Virus record (IMG/VR): IMGVR_UViG_3300036817_000176 | Span: 21,947-85,946 of that record | Strand: one strand, 5' to 3' | Source: a virus | DNA length: 64,000 nucleotides | In this document: positions 16,987 to 26,451 of the stretch, piece by piece | Position numbering within the stretch: position 1 is the stretch's first letter | Layout: every line of letters starts with the position of its first letter | Position numbers and translations under genes: made by a program | Notes under the pieces: generated by a model | The model's input: only the letters and a program-made list of their open reading frames with translations | What the model was told of the DNA's origin: nothing | Database searches by the model: none

Positions 16987-18573
16987 ATGTCTACCATCCC
17001 GTTCAGCCTGAGCCAGGTCGCCCAGGTTGCCGTACAAGCGATTGATACCTCTGCCACGCTCTCCGCTGGTGGCACGGGCGGAGAGTCGGTGTTTGCGGGG
17101 ATCGTTATCTCCGAAACGGGCGCCCCGTTCGAGCTGCTGCATATCAACAAATCGAACTGGAAAACGAAGCTCGGCGCACCGTACCACCCATCACTGGGGC
17201 AGACCGTTGCCGAGCCGCTGCGCCATGTGAGCGACGCCGTGAACGGTGGCGAAGGCTATGTGGTTCGCGTGGTATCTGAGGATGCACGTCGCCCGGTGCT
17301 GTTCATTCAGCGCAACGACAACGGCGGTACCATTACCTTTGACACCATGCCGGGCGCACTGTCCTTCAACACCCCGCTCGAGCTGCCACAAGCCGGTGGC
17401 GCGCTGCTGGGTCTGGCCGTGAAAGATGGTAACGTCAGCGGCCGTAGCCTGAGCATGACCGCGATCGCCAGCAAACCGGGTTCGTACATGCTGACCGTCT
17501 CCGCAACCGACAAATTCGGTGTGGATTACGTCGTTGAAGAGATCGAGGTGTCCTTCAGCACCGACGCCACCAACGACATGGGCGAAAGCACCTTCATTCT
17601 GGATCGTATGCAGTCCACCAGCACCGTTCTGGAAGCGGTATTCGATGCAGAAGTAGACCGCACCGGCTTCACCGGCTTCAGCAAAATCACCCTGTCTGGC
17701 GGCACGCTGGGCGATCAGAAGGCTATCCAGCCTGAGCAGTACGCGAAGGCCGTGGGTATCCTGCGCAGCGCGCTGGTTGGTTATACCGCCGTGCTGGGCC
17801 TGGGCTGCTATGACGTGACCACCATGGCGGCTCTGGGTGACGTGGCCCGCGATCGTCGCGTGGACGCGTTCGTGGACCTGGCGCCGGGTAACACCTACGC
17901 CAAGGCGCTCACTGCAGCGAAAGCCCTCAACCTGAACAACAACCACCTTTGTCTGTATCACTTCCCGTACAGCGCGAAGGACCCGCATAGCGGTGGCCGT
18001 GCAATCTGGGGTATCTCCGGTGTCGCCTTCTGCGCGAAAGCTGCAGGTGTGGCGCAGGCTACCGGCAACGTCGGCGGCTGGCACTACTCACCGGCGGGCG
18101 CCGATCGCGGCATCATCGACCGTCGTGAAATTCAGATCCTCCCGGGTGTCGGTGAGTCTGACGAGAAGGCGATGTATACGGCCCGTATCAACAAAATCGG
18201 CCTGAGCCCGTCGGGTCAGCTGATGATTGACGACGCCATCACCTGCCGCACGTCGGAAGACTACCTGCGCTTCCAGCACGTCTCCTCGGTGATGAATGCA
18301 ATCTCCCGTCAGTTCTTCAGCCTGGCGTCCCAGCTCAAGCACTCCCCGGACGGTCTGACCTACGACGGTCTGTACCGTGGCATGACCAACATCCTCGATG
18401 GCTACGTGTCCTCTGAAGCGCTGGTGGCACCACGTAACCCCGATGAAGACGGCGATTCTCCGTACATCCTGAGCGTGGAACAGATCGAAATGGACTACTG
18501 GGAAGTGCGCTGGAAATGCTGCGTCACCGGCACCGCTCGTCGAATCATGGGCTCCCCTTCACTCATTCGTTAA
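16987..18573 (+). CDS. Tail sheath protein (contractile tail, P1 gp22-like)
   Basis: 528 aa. N-terminal insertion-rich domain and a conserved C-terminal region (about 370-528) with strand-helix pattern ending VEQIEMDYWEVRWKCCVTGT, typical of contractile sheath subunits whose C-terminal arms weave neighbours together. Followed two genes later by the tube protein. Role: contracts to drive the tube through the cell envelope. Confidence 0.8.
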   Translation: MSTIPFSLSQVAQVAVQAIDTSATLSAGGTGGESVFAGIVISETGAPFELLHINKSNWKTKLGAPYHPSLGQTVAEPLRHVSDAVNGGEGYVVRVVSEDARRPVLFIQRNDNGGTITFDTMPGALSFNTPLELPQAGGALLGLAVKDGNVSGRSLSMTAIASKPGSYMLTVSATDKFGVDYVVEEIEVSFSTDATNDMGESTFILDRMQSTSTVLEAVFDAEVDRTGFTGFSKITLSGGTLGDQKAIQPEQYAKAVGILRSALVGYTAVLGLGCYDVTTMAALGDVARDRRVDAFVDLAPGNTYAKALTAAKALNLNNNHLCLYHFPYSAKDPHSGGRAIWGISGVAFCAKAAGVAQATGNVGGWHYSPAGADRGIIDRREIQILPGVGESDEKAMYTARINKIGLSPSGQLMIDDAITCRTSEDYLRFQHVSSVMNAISRQFFSLASQLKHSPDGLTYDGLYRGMTNILDGYVSSEALVAPRNPDEDGDSPYILSVEQIEMDYWEVRWKCCVTGTARRIMGSPSLIR

Positions 18574-18585
18574 TGGAGTAAAAGT

Positions 18586-19281
18586 ATGCGTAATCCTCAA
18601 GGTTTTGCCGGTGCTGCAGCTGGCAGTGAGTTTGGCCAGGCGGTGGCCATGTTTGACGGGGTGCAGCAGACGCCCCAGGACAGCGTATCCGAGCGTGCAT
18701 TTTTCGACTCGGTAACCCCTGAGCAGATGCTCGATGCCGTGTCCGCTGCAGCCGATCAGGTCGCGCGTGCGGATGCCATGGCGATGGCCATTGAGTGGGT
18801 CGCTGATGGCGACGACTCCGCAGAAGGCCTCGACATCTACGCGCAGGCGCTGGCTGACGTGGACGAAGACGGCGAAGTGTCCGGTGATGAAGAGCAGGAC
18901 CTGTACGAAACCTCGCTGACCCTGATGGCAGAGGCGCTGGTATCGCTGGGTGTGCCTGCGCAGGTTGCCAGTGATGCGATGAACGGTGACGACACTGCAG
19001 CGGCTAAAGCCTTCGTGGCGGCCGGTGACAAGCTGGAAGGTGACGTGGACGTGGACGAAGTGATCGCCGCGTTCTCCGTGCGTGAAACGATGATGCTGGA
19101 CGCCGTGAAAAAGGTCATTCGTGACGGCAAGCTCACGCTGATCCGCCGTCCGCTGCGCAAGAAACGCCTGTCAGCAGCCCAGCGAGCGGCCCTGAAAAAG
19201 GCCCGCGCGAAGGCCAACACGGCATCGGCCCGCACGGCACGCCGTAAGTCGATGCGTATCCGTGCATCCCGCGGCCTGTAA
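18586..19281 (+). CDS. Hypothetical protein with canonical EF-hand loop, 231 aa
   Basis: Acidic helical N-terminal two thirds and a strongly basic C-terminal tail (about 180-231, rich in Arg/Lys/Ala). Residues 91-102 (DVDEDGEVSGDE) match a canonical 12-residue EF-hand calcium loop at every key position: D1, D3, D5, G6, V8, S9, E12. The position between sheath and tube genes suggests a structural or assembly protein. The basic tail may contact DNA or acidic partners. Family unknown. Confidence 0.65.
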   Translation: MRNPQGFAGAAAGSEFGQAVAMFDGVQQTPQDSVSERAFFDSVTPEQMLDAVSAAADQVARADAMAMAIEWVADGDDSAEGLDIYAQALADVDEDGEVSGDEEQDLYETSLTLMAEALVSLGVPAQVASDAMNGDDTAAAKAFVAAGDKLEGDVDVDEVIAAFSVRETMMLDAVKKVIRDGKLTLIRRPLRKKRLSAAQRAALKKARAKANTASARTARRKSMRIRASRGL

Positions 19282-19297
19282 GTAACGAGGGGGAGCA

Positions 19298-19894
19298 ATG
19301 GCTATTGTCGGCGTGAGCACCAAAGACGGGATCAGCGGGTACCTCAAGGTATACATCACCCAGGGGGATACCACTGTGGTCGGTTACATCGCAGAGGGGG
19401 CTTCAAAGACCCTGAGCTCGAACTGGACCAGCCCGTTTGAGAGCGACACGTTAGGCAGCACCGGCGGCGGCAGTAAGGCCGCCGGGATAGCCCAGTCGCT
19501 GCAGTCTGGCGAGGGTGAGGGCAAGCTGACCACCGTCTCGCAGCACAACTCCGTCATGGTATGGGAGGGCACCAGCCCGCCCACACTCAACCTGCCCGTG
19601 TACTTTCAGGCCTACGCTGACGCCAAGCTGGAAGTGGAGGACGCGATCCAGGCGCTGGAGCGTTTCGCCTCCCCTGAACTGAATGCGTATATGCCGCTCG
19701 GGCGCTCCCCCCAGCTGGTGGTGATCGACGTGGGTCGGCGCTTCAAAATCCTGAATGCGCTGCTTACTGAGGTCACCAGCGAACTGGACGCCCCAAGGAC
19801 AAGCGAGGGTTACATGATCCGAAACGCCGTCAACCTCACGGTGACGCCGGACAGGATGGTTAACGCCTCGGAACTGCAATCTATGTACCCATAA
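19298..19894 (+). CDS. Probable tail/baseplate structural protein, 198 aa
   Basis: Not matched to a named family. Beta-rich N-terminal region with Gly/Ser-rich segments (about 35-85), then a helix and strands. Located directly before the tail tube gene in the sheath-tube unit, so likely a tube-baseplate joining or tail terminator protein. Clear ribosome site (GAGGGGG) before ATG 19298. Confidence 0.55.
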   Translation: MAIVGVSTKDGISGYLKVYITQGDTTVVGYIAEGASKTLSSNWTSPFESDTLGSTGGGSKAAGIAQSLQSGEGEGKLTTVSQHNSVMVWEGTSPPTLNLPVYFQAYADAKLEVEDAIQALERFASPELNAYMPLGRSPQLVVIDVGRRFKILNALLTEVTSELDAPRTSEGYMIRNAVNLTVTPDRMVNASELQSMYP

Positions 19895-19903
19895 GGATCC
19901 ACT

Positions 19904-20404
19904 ATGTCTGGACATACCAATACCAAGAGCAGCCTGGGGCTGCTGAAAACCAAGTTCAGGAAGAACCTCGATGCAGGCGAAAAGCTGTTAGGTGCCGAGT
20001 TCGAAATGAACATCGACGGCTACCCGGAGCTCTCCGTGCTGATTCGTGCGGCGCAGATGCCTGCTATGGGGCGCGCTGACGTGGAAGACTTCGGTCCAAT
20101 GGGGCTTAACTTCACCCAGCACGGCCCGCTCGAGAACAAGGGCGAGATTACCATCAACGCGGTGGAAACCATCAAGGGCCCGGTTGTGCGTGCGCTGCAG
20201 GACATTATCCGTGGCAAGAAGTACGTGGACATCACCATGAAACCGACCCCGGAATCCCTGGACGGCAAACCGGCTAAGGGCATGACCTGCCGTATGGAGC
20301 ACTGCAAACTGCGCAGCGATGCGATCGAGTTCAGTACCGAAGATGTGGGGTCCCTGGTGAAGCCGTCAATCACTGTGACCTACAACTGGTCTGAGTGGGA
20401 GTAA
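19904..20404 (+). CDS. Tail tube protein
   Basis: 166 aa. A single beta-barrel type sequence with the block VVRALQDIIRGKKYVDITMK and a C-terminal strand (SITVTYNWSEWE), typical of inner tail tube subunits of contractile phages. Size and position after the sheath fit. The unit ends here, with a hairpin terminator directly after the TAA. Confidence 0.75.
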   Translation: MSGHTNTKSSLGLLKTKFRKNLDAGEKLLGAEFEMNIDGYPELSVLIRAAQMPAMGRADVEDFGPMGLNFTQHGPLENKGEITINAVETIKGPVVRALQDIIRGKKYVDITMKPTPESLDGKPAKGMTCRMEHCKLRSDAIEFSTEDVGSLVKPSITVTYNWSEWE

Positions 20405-20440
20405 ACATCCTAACCCCGTCTTAGGGCGGGGTTTTTACTG
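20404..20440 (+). terminator. ACATCCTAA element, site D, immediately followed by an intrinsic terminator
   Basis: The core (20405-20413) begins right after the stop codon of the tube gene, and the next bases form CCCCG (20414-20418) pairing with CGGGG (20427-20431) followed by five T. AGTAAA (20400-20405) and TTTACT (20434-20439) extend the pairing. So the element, the terminator and the next start codon (20472) come in that order. Confidence 0.75.
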
Positions 20441-20471
20441 ACCACCAGCACATAACCACGAGGTCCCTGCG

Positions 20472-21029
20472 ATGACAGCTACCGAACTACTCAATGCGGT
20501 AAAAAATCGTTTTTCGGTGCTGCTGGTAGGCGAAACCCAGCAACGCCAGTTACTCGTTGATGCCCTCGGCCAGTATCAGGATCTGGCTGGCGTCACCAAA
20601 ACCGTCAAGCTCACCGAGCTGAAGGCCTATACCACACCACCGGATTTTCTGGCCCCCGTTGTGGCCACCGATGACGCCGGTAATTACACCCCCATGGAAG
20701 TGACCACCGACGACGACGGCGCAACCATCGTCGAACCGGACGCCAGCGCCATTGTGCCGGTGCGCTTCACCTACCTCGTCAACCTGCGCGCCATTGACCT
20801 GGACAAGTACCAGATCCCACCGACCGCCGTCGGGATGATTCAGGACTATCTCGAGCTGCTGATCGCCATCCCGAACGATGATCGTGTTTCCAGCATCCAG
20901 GAGGCAGGCAAGCTCGATATCTCCCGCGTACCGGCACCAGCTGACCGGGAAACCCAGCTCGCCACCCTGCGCGAAGCCATGAAGTCCCAGCGGGCCATCA
21001 TGCCAATGATCACCATCCATCCGTACTGA
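20472..21029 (+). CDS. Hypothetical structural protein, 185 aa
   Basis: Not recognised. Mixed fold with an acidic central segment (TDDDGATIVEPDAS) and a C-terminal helix. First gene of the tape-measure and baseplate-wedge unit. By position it may be a tail completion or tail terminator protein. GAGG-type ribosome site before ATG 20472. Confidence 0.55.
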   Translation: MTATELLNAVKNRFSVLLVGETQQRQLLVDALGQYQDLAGVTKTVKLTELKAYTTPPDFLAPVVATDDAGNYTPMEVTTDDDGATIVEPDASAIVPVRFTYLVNLRAIDLDKYQIPPTAVGMIQDYLELLIAIPNDDRVSSIQEAGKLDISRVPAPADRETQLATLREAMKSQRAIMPMITIHPY

Positions 21030-21038
21030 GGAAGCGCT

Positions 21039-21527
21039 ATGGGCCTGTTAGACAGACAGCGACGGATCATCAAACAGCTGGTGGAGACGCCCTTCCAGCA
21101 GGGCTGGCAGTTCCGCGTTGAGTGCGATGGCCAGCCGTCGGACCTGGATATCTACGTGAAGGAAATTACCTACGGCGGCACCACCATCGAGTACGACACG
21201 AAGGTGATTGGCGCCCTCGCGTTTACGTCTCCGAACAACAAAACGCCGCCCATCATCACCCTGACCGTGCGTGACCATGAGGACGGCCGCGTGCTGGCGT
21301 TTTTCCAGAAGAAATGCGACGGCGTAATTAACAAGGATGGCACCGTCAACGTGCCCGCGAAGTACCTGTTCAAGCTGCGCCTGTTCCGGCTCATGAGCGA
21401 CGACAGTGAAAAGCTCGATACCGAATGGGAAGTTTCGCCCGCGTCCTGGGGCGAGATTCCCCGTGACCGTTCCGCGCCGGGCGAGTTCGTCAGCATTCCA
21501 ATGACATTCCAGACCTACCACTCCTGA
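21039..21527 (+). CDS. Tube-like tail protein, 162 aa
   Basis: Beta-rich protein with a strand-turn pattern (ALAFTSPNNKTPPIITLTVR, PAKYLFKLRLFR) reminiscent of tube-fold proteins such as T4 gp19/gp54-type tube initiators. It lies between a small structural gene and the tail assembly chaperone. Likely joins the tube to the hub; the fold inference is moderate. Confidence 0.5.
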   Translation: MGLLDRQRRIIKQLVETPFQQGWQFRVECDGQPSDLDIYVKEITYGGTTIEYDTKVIGALAFTSPNNKTPPIITLTVRDHEDGRVLAFFQKKCDGVINKDGTVNVPAKYLFKLRLFRLMSDDSEKLDTEWEVSPASWGEIPRDRSAPGEFVSIPMTFQTYHS

Positions 21528-21537
21528 GAGAGCACCC

Positions 21538-22377
21538 ATGATTTCAATACCTCCGTATCCGCTCCCCAGCGCCCCTGAGAAGAAGATCCACTTCCGGGCG
21601 CCTACCGTTGCCGATTGCATCGACTTTAGCGACCTGCGTCCTGAGCTCGAGGAGCAATCGACCACGGAATACCTGACCCAGCTGCAGGAAGGTGGCGAGG
21701 TCAGCAACCCTGCGCTATGGACCGCGCAGGACCGCCGCACCGCGTTGTGGTGGATTTTTGTGTCCAGCGCTGCTGACACCTCCCTGGCCTACTCGTACCC
21801 GTGCCAGCACTGCGGGGAAACCCATCACGTTGATATCGATCTGGTGGACCTGGACGACATGGCCACCGCACTGGACCGCCCGCCGTTCATGGAAGGCGAA
21901 GTGCGGGTAAACGGCGAGTTTAAAGCCGCCCGTTTCCATCCGCTGGACGGCCGCGCCGTGACGCACCTCGAGGAGCTGCGCATGGAGCTCGAGAACAGCG
22001 AACCGGCACGTCACAAACGCCTGAAGACGGAAATGAAAGTCGCCGAGATCCTTCATTCGTTCACGTTGCTGGAGTGGGCCGATCTGCCCTGGGAGGAAGC
22101 GCTGGCCAAAAAGCGCGAGCTCGTCACCGCTATGGACCGGGAAAGCGAATACAAGCCGCTGGTGGCGCAATGCCTTATTGCGGCCGCCGAGCTGCGTCAC
22201 GGGCTTGCGGTAGAGATTAACGAGGGCCGGGTCGATCTCGTATCACCGGCGCTCCCGTGCGAAACCTTCCTGGCAAAACAGAAGGAACAGAGCGAAGAGG
22301 AGGCAGCGGGCGAGCCGGTACCGGCGACTGTCCTGCTGCTGCGATTTCGGGCTGGCCAATTCATTCCAGCAATTTAG
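21538..22377 (+). CDS. Tail assembly chaperone, upstream frame, zinc-finger containing
   Basis: 279 aa. C89-x2-C92 with H96/H97 (PCQHCGETHH) is a putative zinc knuckle. Its end overlaps an open continuation in another frame (to 22531) that stops inside the start of the tape measure gene, the classic location of a frameshifted tail chaperone pair (lambda G/GT arrangement). The product would coat the tape measure protein during tail assembly. The family match itself is weak; position and frame overlap give most of the support. Confidence 0.65.
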   Translation: MISIPPYPLPSAPEKKIHFRAPTVADCIDFSDLRPELEEQSTTEYLTQLQEGGEVSNPALWTAQDRRTALWWIFVSSAADTSLAYSYPCQHCGETHHVDIDLVDLDDMATALDRPPFMEGEVRVNGEFKAARFHPLDGRAVTHLEELRMELENSEPARHKRLKTEMKVAEILHSFTLLEWADLPWEEALAKKRELVTAMDRESEYKPLVAQCLIAAAELRHGLAVEINEGRVDLVSPALPCETFLAKQKEQSEEEAAGEPVPATVLLLRFRAGQFIPAI

Positions 22378-22531
22378 CCTGGCCGACTGGATGACCATCA
22401 TCAAGAACCTGACGGTCTACGGTGGCCAGCCGGTTGATAGCGTCATGAGCTCCAGCGCCCGCCTGATTTCCACCATCAATGACGGGCTGGTGGAGCGATT
22501 CAAACCGAAGAAACGGAGCAACTATGCGTGA
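22345..22531 (+). CDS. Frameshift extension of the tail assembly chaperone (no own start)
   Basis: The second frame is open from 22214 to the TGA at 22529-22531 and reads LANSFQQFSLADWMTIIKNL near the crossover, a coding-like sequence with no ribosome site. Relative to the upstream frame it needs a +1 or -2 shift, probably near GATTTCGGG at 22343-22351. It ends overlapping the ATG of the tape measure gene. The start coordinate given is approximate. Confidence 0.6.
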
Positions 22532-25500
22532 CGATACCCAGGACGAGAAGCGCACCGTACTGGCCGAGGCGGTAGAGGCCACCCCGGCTGTTGCGAGCGC
22601 GGCCGGGCGGCAGAACATCGGGGGGATGCCTAACGTCCCGGGCGTGGAGGAGTTTACCAGCGTCAGCGTCATTGAAGAGCTGGCTCACCTGACCGAAACG
22701 GTGGAGCGCCAGGGCACCGATCAGCAACGGATTCTGGTCGATATTTTCCGCCAGTTAAGGGATGGTGCTGGCCCTGACAATGCAGACCTGAAAAACCCAC
22801 AAAAGGGAAAACAAGGGAAATTAAGCACTGAACAACCAACACCTATTAGTGAAATAGAGACTAAAACGGATATTTATGGTTCCGAAAAGGGAAAAACGGA
22901 ACCGAAAAGGACCGACAACCGACGCCCCAAATTATCCGAATCGACACCTGAAAGGAAAATAACGGTAAATAAAGTTATTTCAGGAACCGAAAAGGGAAAA
23001 TCAGCACCAAAAAAGGAAAGAAGAGAAACACCTGTAGAGGAGCCAGTAACGGCCCCGACAGCACGCAAGACAGCCAGTGAGGCACGCGCGCGCCGCACGG
23101 TAACCCTCGGCGACACACCACCAGCACCAACCGTAGCCGAGCCAGTGACCGCTGTAAGTGACGCAGCTGCAGTGACCGATGTCGTCAGCCAACCGGCCGA
23201 ACCGACAACACCGGTACCGCCGACACCGGCGCGCACCAGTGCAGACTCACCGCCTGAAAACAGCTCCCGCGCCGACGGCTTTTATCTGGGCGATGACGGA
23301 CGGGTTCGCCGACCGGATGGCCGCTTTGCTAACCGGGTGGAGGTCCGACGCTTTAACCGGGATACCGGCAGCAGCAGCGGCGAGGGAGACAATGCTGCAG
23401 GTGATTCATCACTGCTGAAAAAAGCGGTCGGGATGCTCGGCGGCAAGGGTAGCCATAGCCTCGCCGAAACGGACGCCGCTGATACCGCTGGCGTGGCTGC
23501 AGGTAGCTCTTTCTGGATGGCCGCCAAAGAAGTTAAGGGCATGGCCGATGAGGTCAAGGATGCGCTGAACGAGCGCGAGATCACCAGCGCCAAAGGGGCC
23601 AAAGCCTACGCCAAAGACAAGGCGCAGAAACTCTGGGGCGTGATTAAGAAGCCGTTTGGCACCGCGGCCGACAGTGAGACGGCCACACCGCCACCGGCGA
23701 CAACCGTGGCCAACCCTGACCCCGGGCCGGGACCGGTGAATGATGTCGGGATCGGGGAGCGTAAGAATCAGGAGCAAACCGAGAACGCGCGCGCGGATGC
23801 GATCCGCCGCAAGGAGCAAGCCCAGACCCAGGAGCAGCACACGGAGGTCCTGGATCGTCTGGATGCCCTGATTGATGCGTCCAAAAACCGGCAGCGCGGG
23901 CTGGCCGGTGAAAAGCTCAAGAGCTGGTTAGATGGCCGGGGCGACAAAGAGGGGCGCAGGGGGCGGAAGGGTCGTAAGGGACGGGGTAAGGGACCGTTCA
24001 GCCGTAGCGCCGGTGCAGACCCGGACGCGCGCAGGCGGGGCCGCCAGACAGGCGCGGATCGCACGCGTACCACTCGCCCGGGTATCGAGCGCACCACCAG
24101 CGCGGGTGACCTGCCCGATCTGTCGTCTTCCCGTCGTGAGCCGGGCCGAACCGGCCGCCAGGGTAGCGCGCCCGATCGCCCGTCAGCACGCCGTGAACCG
24201 GTTCGCGCCGGTCGCCGCGGACGAATGCCGCGCCTCGGTGCCGTCACTGAAGGTCTGAGCACCGTAACCAGCCGGGGAACCGAAACCCTCGCAAGGGCGG
24301 CGAAGACCGGACCCATTGCGCGCGTGGCAGCAGCTATGCCGCGCGTGGGTGCTCCGCTGGCATCCGTGGCCAGCATGAGCGGCGTCACCGGCGGTGTACT
24401 GAATACCGCCGTCAATACCGCCACCACGGCCGGGAAAGGAGCTGCTGCAGTCGGTAAGGGCGTGCTCTCTGCAGGCAAAGGGGCGCTCGAGGTGGGCGGA
24501 CGTGGCGCACTGGCGATGGGTGGCCGTGCCATTCCGCTGATCGGTGCGGCAATGACCGCCTATGACGCTTACACCGGCTTTAACGACGAGGAAGCGCAGC
24601 GCCGCACGTTTGGCATCAAGGATGACACCGCTCCGACGACCGGTCAGAAGACGGCTATGGCGGCCGGGCAGGTGCTCGATATGGGTGGGCTTACCTCGGG
24701 GCTGTCCGGCCTGCTGGCGAGCGGCGCGGGGGCGCTGGGCATGACGAACCTGGAGAAGTCCCTGACGTTCGACTCTGACGACATCGCCCGCAAGGTATAC
24801 GACGCCTTCAGCAACGACAAATCCATGGCCCGTATGGGCGTGAAAGAAGGGGATTCAGGCACGGCACTGCAGAAGATCACTTCTGGCGTGGCAACGGCGG
24901 CAAACCTGGGCGGCATCGTCTCGGGAACGGCCAGCCTGCTGGGCGGGATAGCGGAGGATCTGGGCTTTGACGGGGCTAAAAAGGCGCTGACCTTCGACAC
25001 CGGCGATCTGGCGGAGTCGCTTTATGACTTCTTCGGCCCGCTGCTGGGGGACAAAAACACCGGCCAGAACGGTCCGGTAACCATCAACATGAGTACCGCG
25101 CGTTATGAAACTGCAAGCGCGCGCCAGAGCATAACGGAGGCAGATGTGAAACAGGCAGGCAAGCAGTATGACTTCAGCGAAGTGGAGCAGGCTAACGGCT
25201 TACCTCCAGGCTTTATGAACGCCATGGCCGCTGTGGAAAGTGGCGGTAATCCGCTGGCGTACAACGCGTCCGGCGCTGCTGGGATGTTCCAGCTGATGCC
25301 CAAAACCGCAGCGTCGCTGGGCGTAACCGACCCGTATGACGTGAAACAGTCAGCGAACGCGGCGGCCAAGCTCGCCACGGACAACGCCCGCTATTTCACC
25401 AAACAGACGGGACGCGTGCCGGAAGGCCGCGAGCTGTATCTACTCCACCAGCAGGGGATGGGTGGCGGTACCGCGCTGGCGCAGAATCCGACCATGAGCG

Positions 25501-26093
25501 CCGTCGATGCACTGACCAAAGGCGGGCAGAAAAACCCCGCGAAGGCCATTTTGCAGAACGGCGGGACCCTCAACATGACCGCCCAGCAGTTCGCCGACAT
25601 GATCATGGCCAAGTACGACAAGAATTTCACCGCCCAGAGCATGGCCCGCGAGCAGGGCGCCAAGCCGGTACCGCTGGAGAAGGCCACCGAGACGGCCGTA
25701 AGCAAGTCGGTTGAAGACGCCCCGAACATGCTGCTGCGCAAGCCTGCCGCTGACGTGGCATCTACGGGTGCTGCAGCGGCACCTGCAGCCGTGCCACCGG
25801 CCGTCGCCGTGCCGCTCAAGGATGCGACAGCTGCAGGGGTGACGGACATTCAGAAAGAGGAGGCACGGGCCGAACAGCTCAACCCGGGCGCCACCGAACT
25901 GACCGCCAAAATGGATCCTCGTATGACTGACGTGATGGTGAAGCTGGACCGGACCCTGAACGGCATGAAGCCAGCGCAGAGCAACACCACCAACACCACA
26001 AACAACACCACCAATACCACCAACAACTATCACGGGCAGTCGCGCAGCGTGGGTGATCACGACTCTGTGAGCTGGCCGGGTGGCGGGAAATAA
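22524..26093 (+). CDS. Tape measure protein with lytic transglycosylase (SLT) domain
   Basis: 1189 aa from ATG 22524 (GGAG five bases upstream), preferred over an upstream in-frame codon. Residues about 90-185 hold Lys/Pro-rich repeats (EKGK-x-x-PK); about 480-620 is Arg/Gly-rich; about 620-830 is Ala/Gly-rich and hydrophobic. Residues about 895-990 form an SLT domain with catalytic E905 in AVESGGNP and GAAGMFQLMPKTAASLG. The C-terminus has an Asn/Thr-rich repeat. It sets tail length and likely cuts peptidoglycan during DNA injection. Confidence 0.85.
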   Translation: MRDDTQDEKRTVLAEAVEATPAVASAAGRQNIGGMPNVPGVEEFTSVSVIEELAHLTETVERQGTDQQRILVDIFRQLRDGAGPDNADLKNPQKGKQGKLSTEQPTPISEIETKTDIYGSEKGKTEPKRTDNRRPKLSESTPERKITVNKVISGTEKGKSAPKKERRETPVEEPVTAPTARKTASEARARRTVTLGDTPPAPTVAEPVTAVSDAAAVTDVVSQPAEPTTPVPPTPARTSADSPPENSSRADGFYLGDDGRVRRPDGRFANRVEVRRFNRDTGSSSGEGDNAAGDSSLLKKAVGMLGGKGSHSLAETDAADTAGVAAGSSFWMAAKEVKGMADEVKDALNEREITSAKGAKAYAKDKAQKLWGVIKKPFGTAADSETATPPPATTVANPDPGPGPVNDVGIGERKNQEQTENARADAIRRKEQAQTQEQHTEVLDRLDALIDASKNRQRGLAGEKLKSWLDGRGDKEGRRGRKGRKGRGKGPFSRSAGADPDARRRGRQTGADRTRTTRPGIERTTSAGDLPDLSSSRREPGRTGRQGSAPDRPSARREPVRAGRRGRMPRLGAVTEGLSTVTSRGTETLARAAKTGPIARVAAAMPRVGAPLASVASMSGVTGGVLNTAVNTATTAGKGAAAVGKGVLSAGKGALEVGGRGALAMGGRAIPLIGAAMTAYDAYTGFNDEEAQRRTFGIKDDTAPTTGQKTAMAAGQVLDMGGLTSGLSGLLASGAGALGMTNLEKSLTFDSDDIARKVYDAFSNDKSMARMGVKEGDSGTALQKITSGVATAANLGGIVSGTASLLGGIAEDLGFDGAKKALTFDTGDLAESLYDFFGPLLGDKNTGQNGPVTINMSTARYETASARQSITEADVKQAGKQYDFSEVEQANGLPPGFMNAMAAVESGGNPLAYNASGAAGMFQLMPKTAASLGVTDPYDVKQSANAAAKLATDNARYFTKQTGRVPEGRELYLLHQQGMGGGTALAQNPTMSAVDALTKGGQKNPAKAILQNGGTLNMTAQQFADMIMAKYDKNFTAQSMAREQGAKPVPLEKATETAVSKSVEDAPNMLLRKPAADVASTGAAAAPAAVPPAVAVPLKDATAAGVTDIQKEEARAEQLNPGATELTAKMDPRMTDVMVKLDRTLNGMKPAQSNTTNTTNNTTNTTNNYHGQSRSVGDHDSVSWPGGGK

Positions 26094-26103
26094 GGGGTGA
26101 CGC

Positions 26104-26451
26104 ATGGCTTTTGAGGTCGATTACCTGATGAGGCTGGATGAGTCCGGCGTCATCACCTGCAGCGGTGACGATGCCGTGGCCAACGATGTCGGGGAGTGGC
26201 TGGATACCCCGCGCGGACACATCTACGGGCGTCCGGAGTGGGGAAACCTGCTGGCGCTGTTTAAGCACCAGCCGCCGAATGAAGACACGTCGGTTGCGCT
26301 GGAAAACTCCATTTTGCTGGGGATGCAAACCGATCTGACGCACCTGCTGGTATCCGGTATTCGCTGCATACCGGACAGCAGCGAACCGGACCTTTACCGG
26401 GTGCAGATCATGACGCAGGAAGGCTATGTGGATGCGGTTTATCGTGTTTAA
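26104..26451 (+). CDS. Baseplate wedge protein, gp25 / gpW-like
   Basis: 115 aa. The run EWLDTPRGHIYGRPEWGNLL is the signature region of the T4 gp25/P2 gpW family, which joins wedges to the sheath-tube ring and starts sheath polymerisation. It directly precedes the gpJ-type wedge gene as in most contractile tails. Confidence 0.9.
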   Translation: MAFEVDYLMRLDESGVITCSGDDAVANDVGEWLDTPRGHIYGRPEWGNLLALFKHQPPNEDTSVALENSILLGMQTDLTHLLVSGIRCIPDSSEPDLYRVQIMTQEGYVDAVYRV

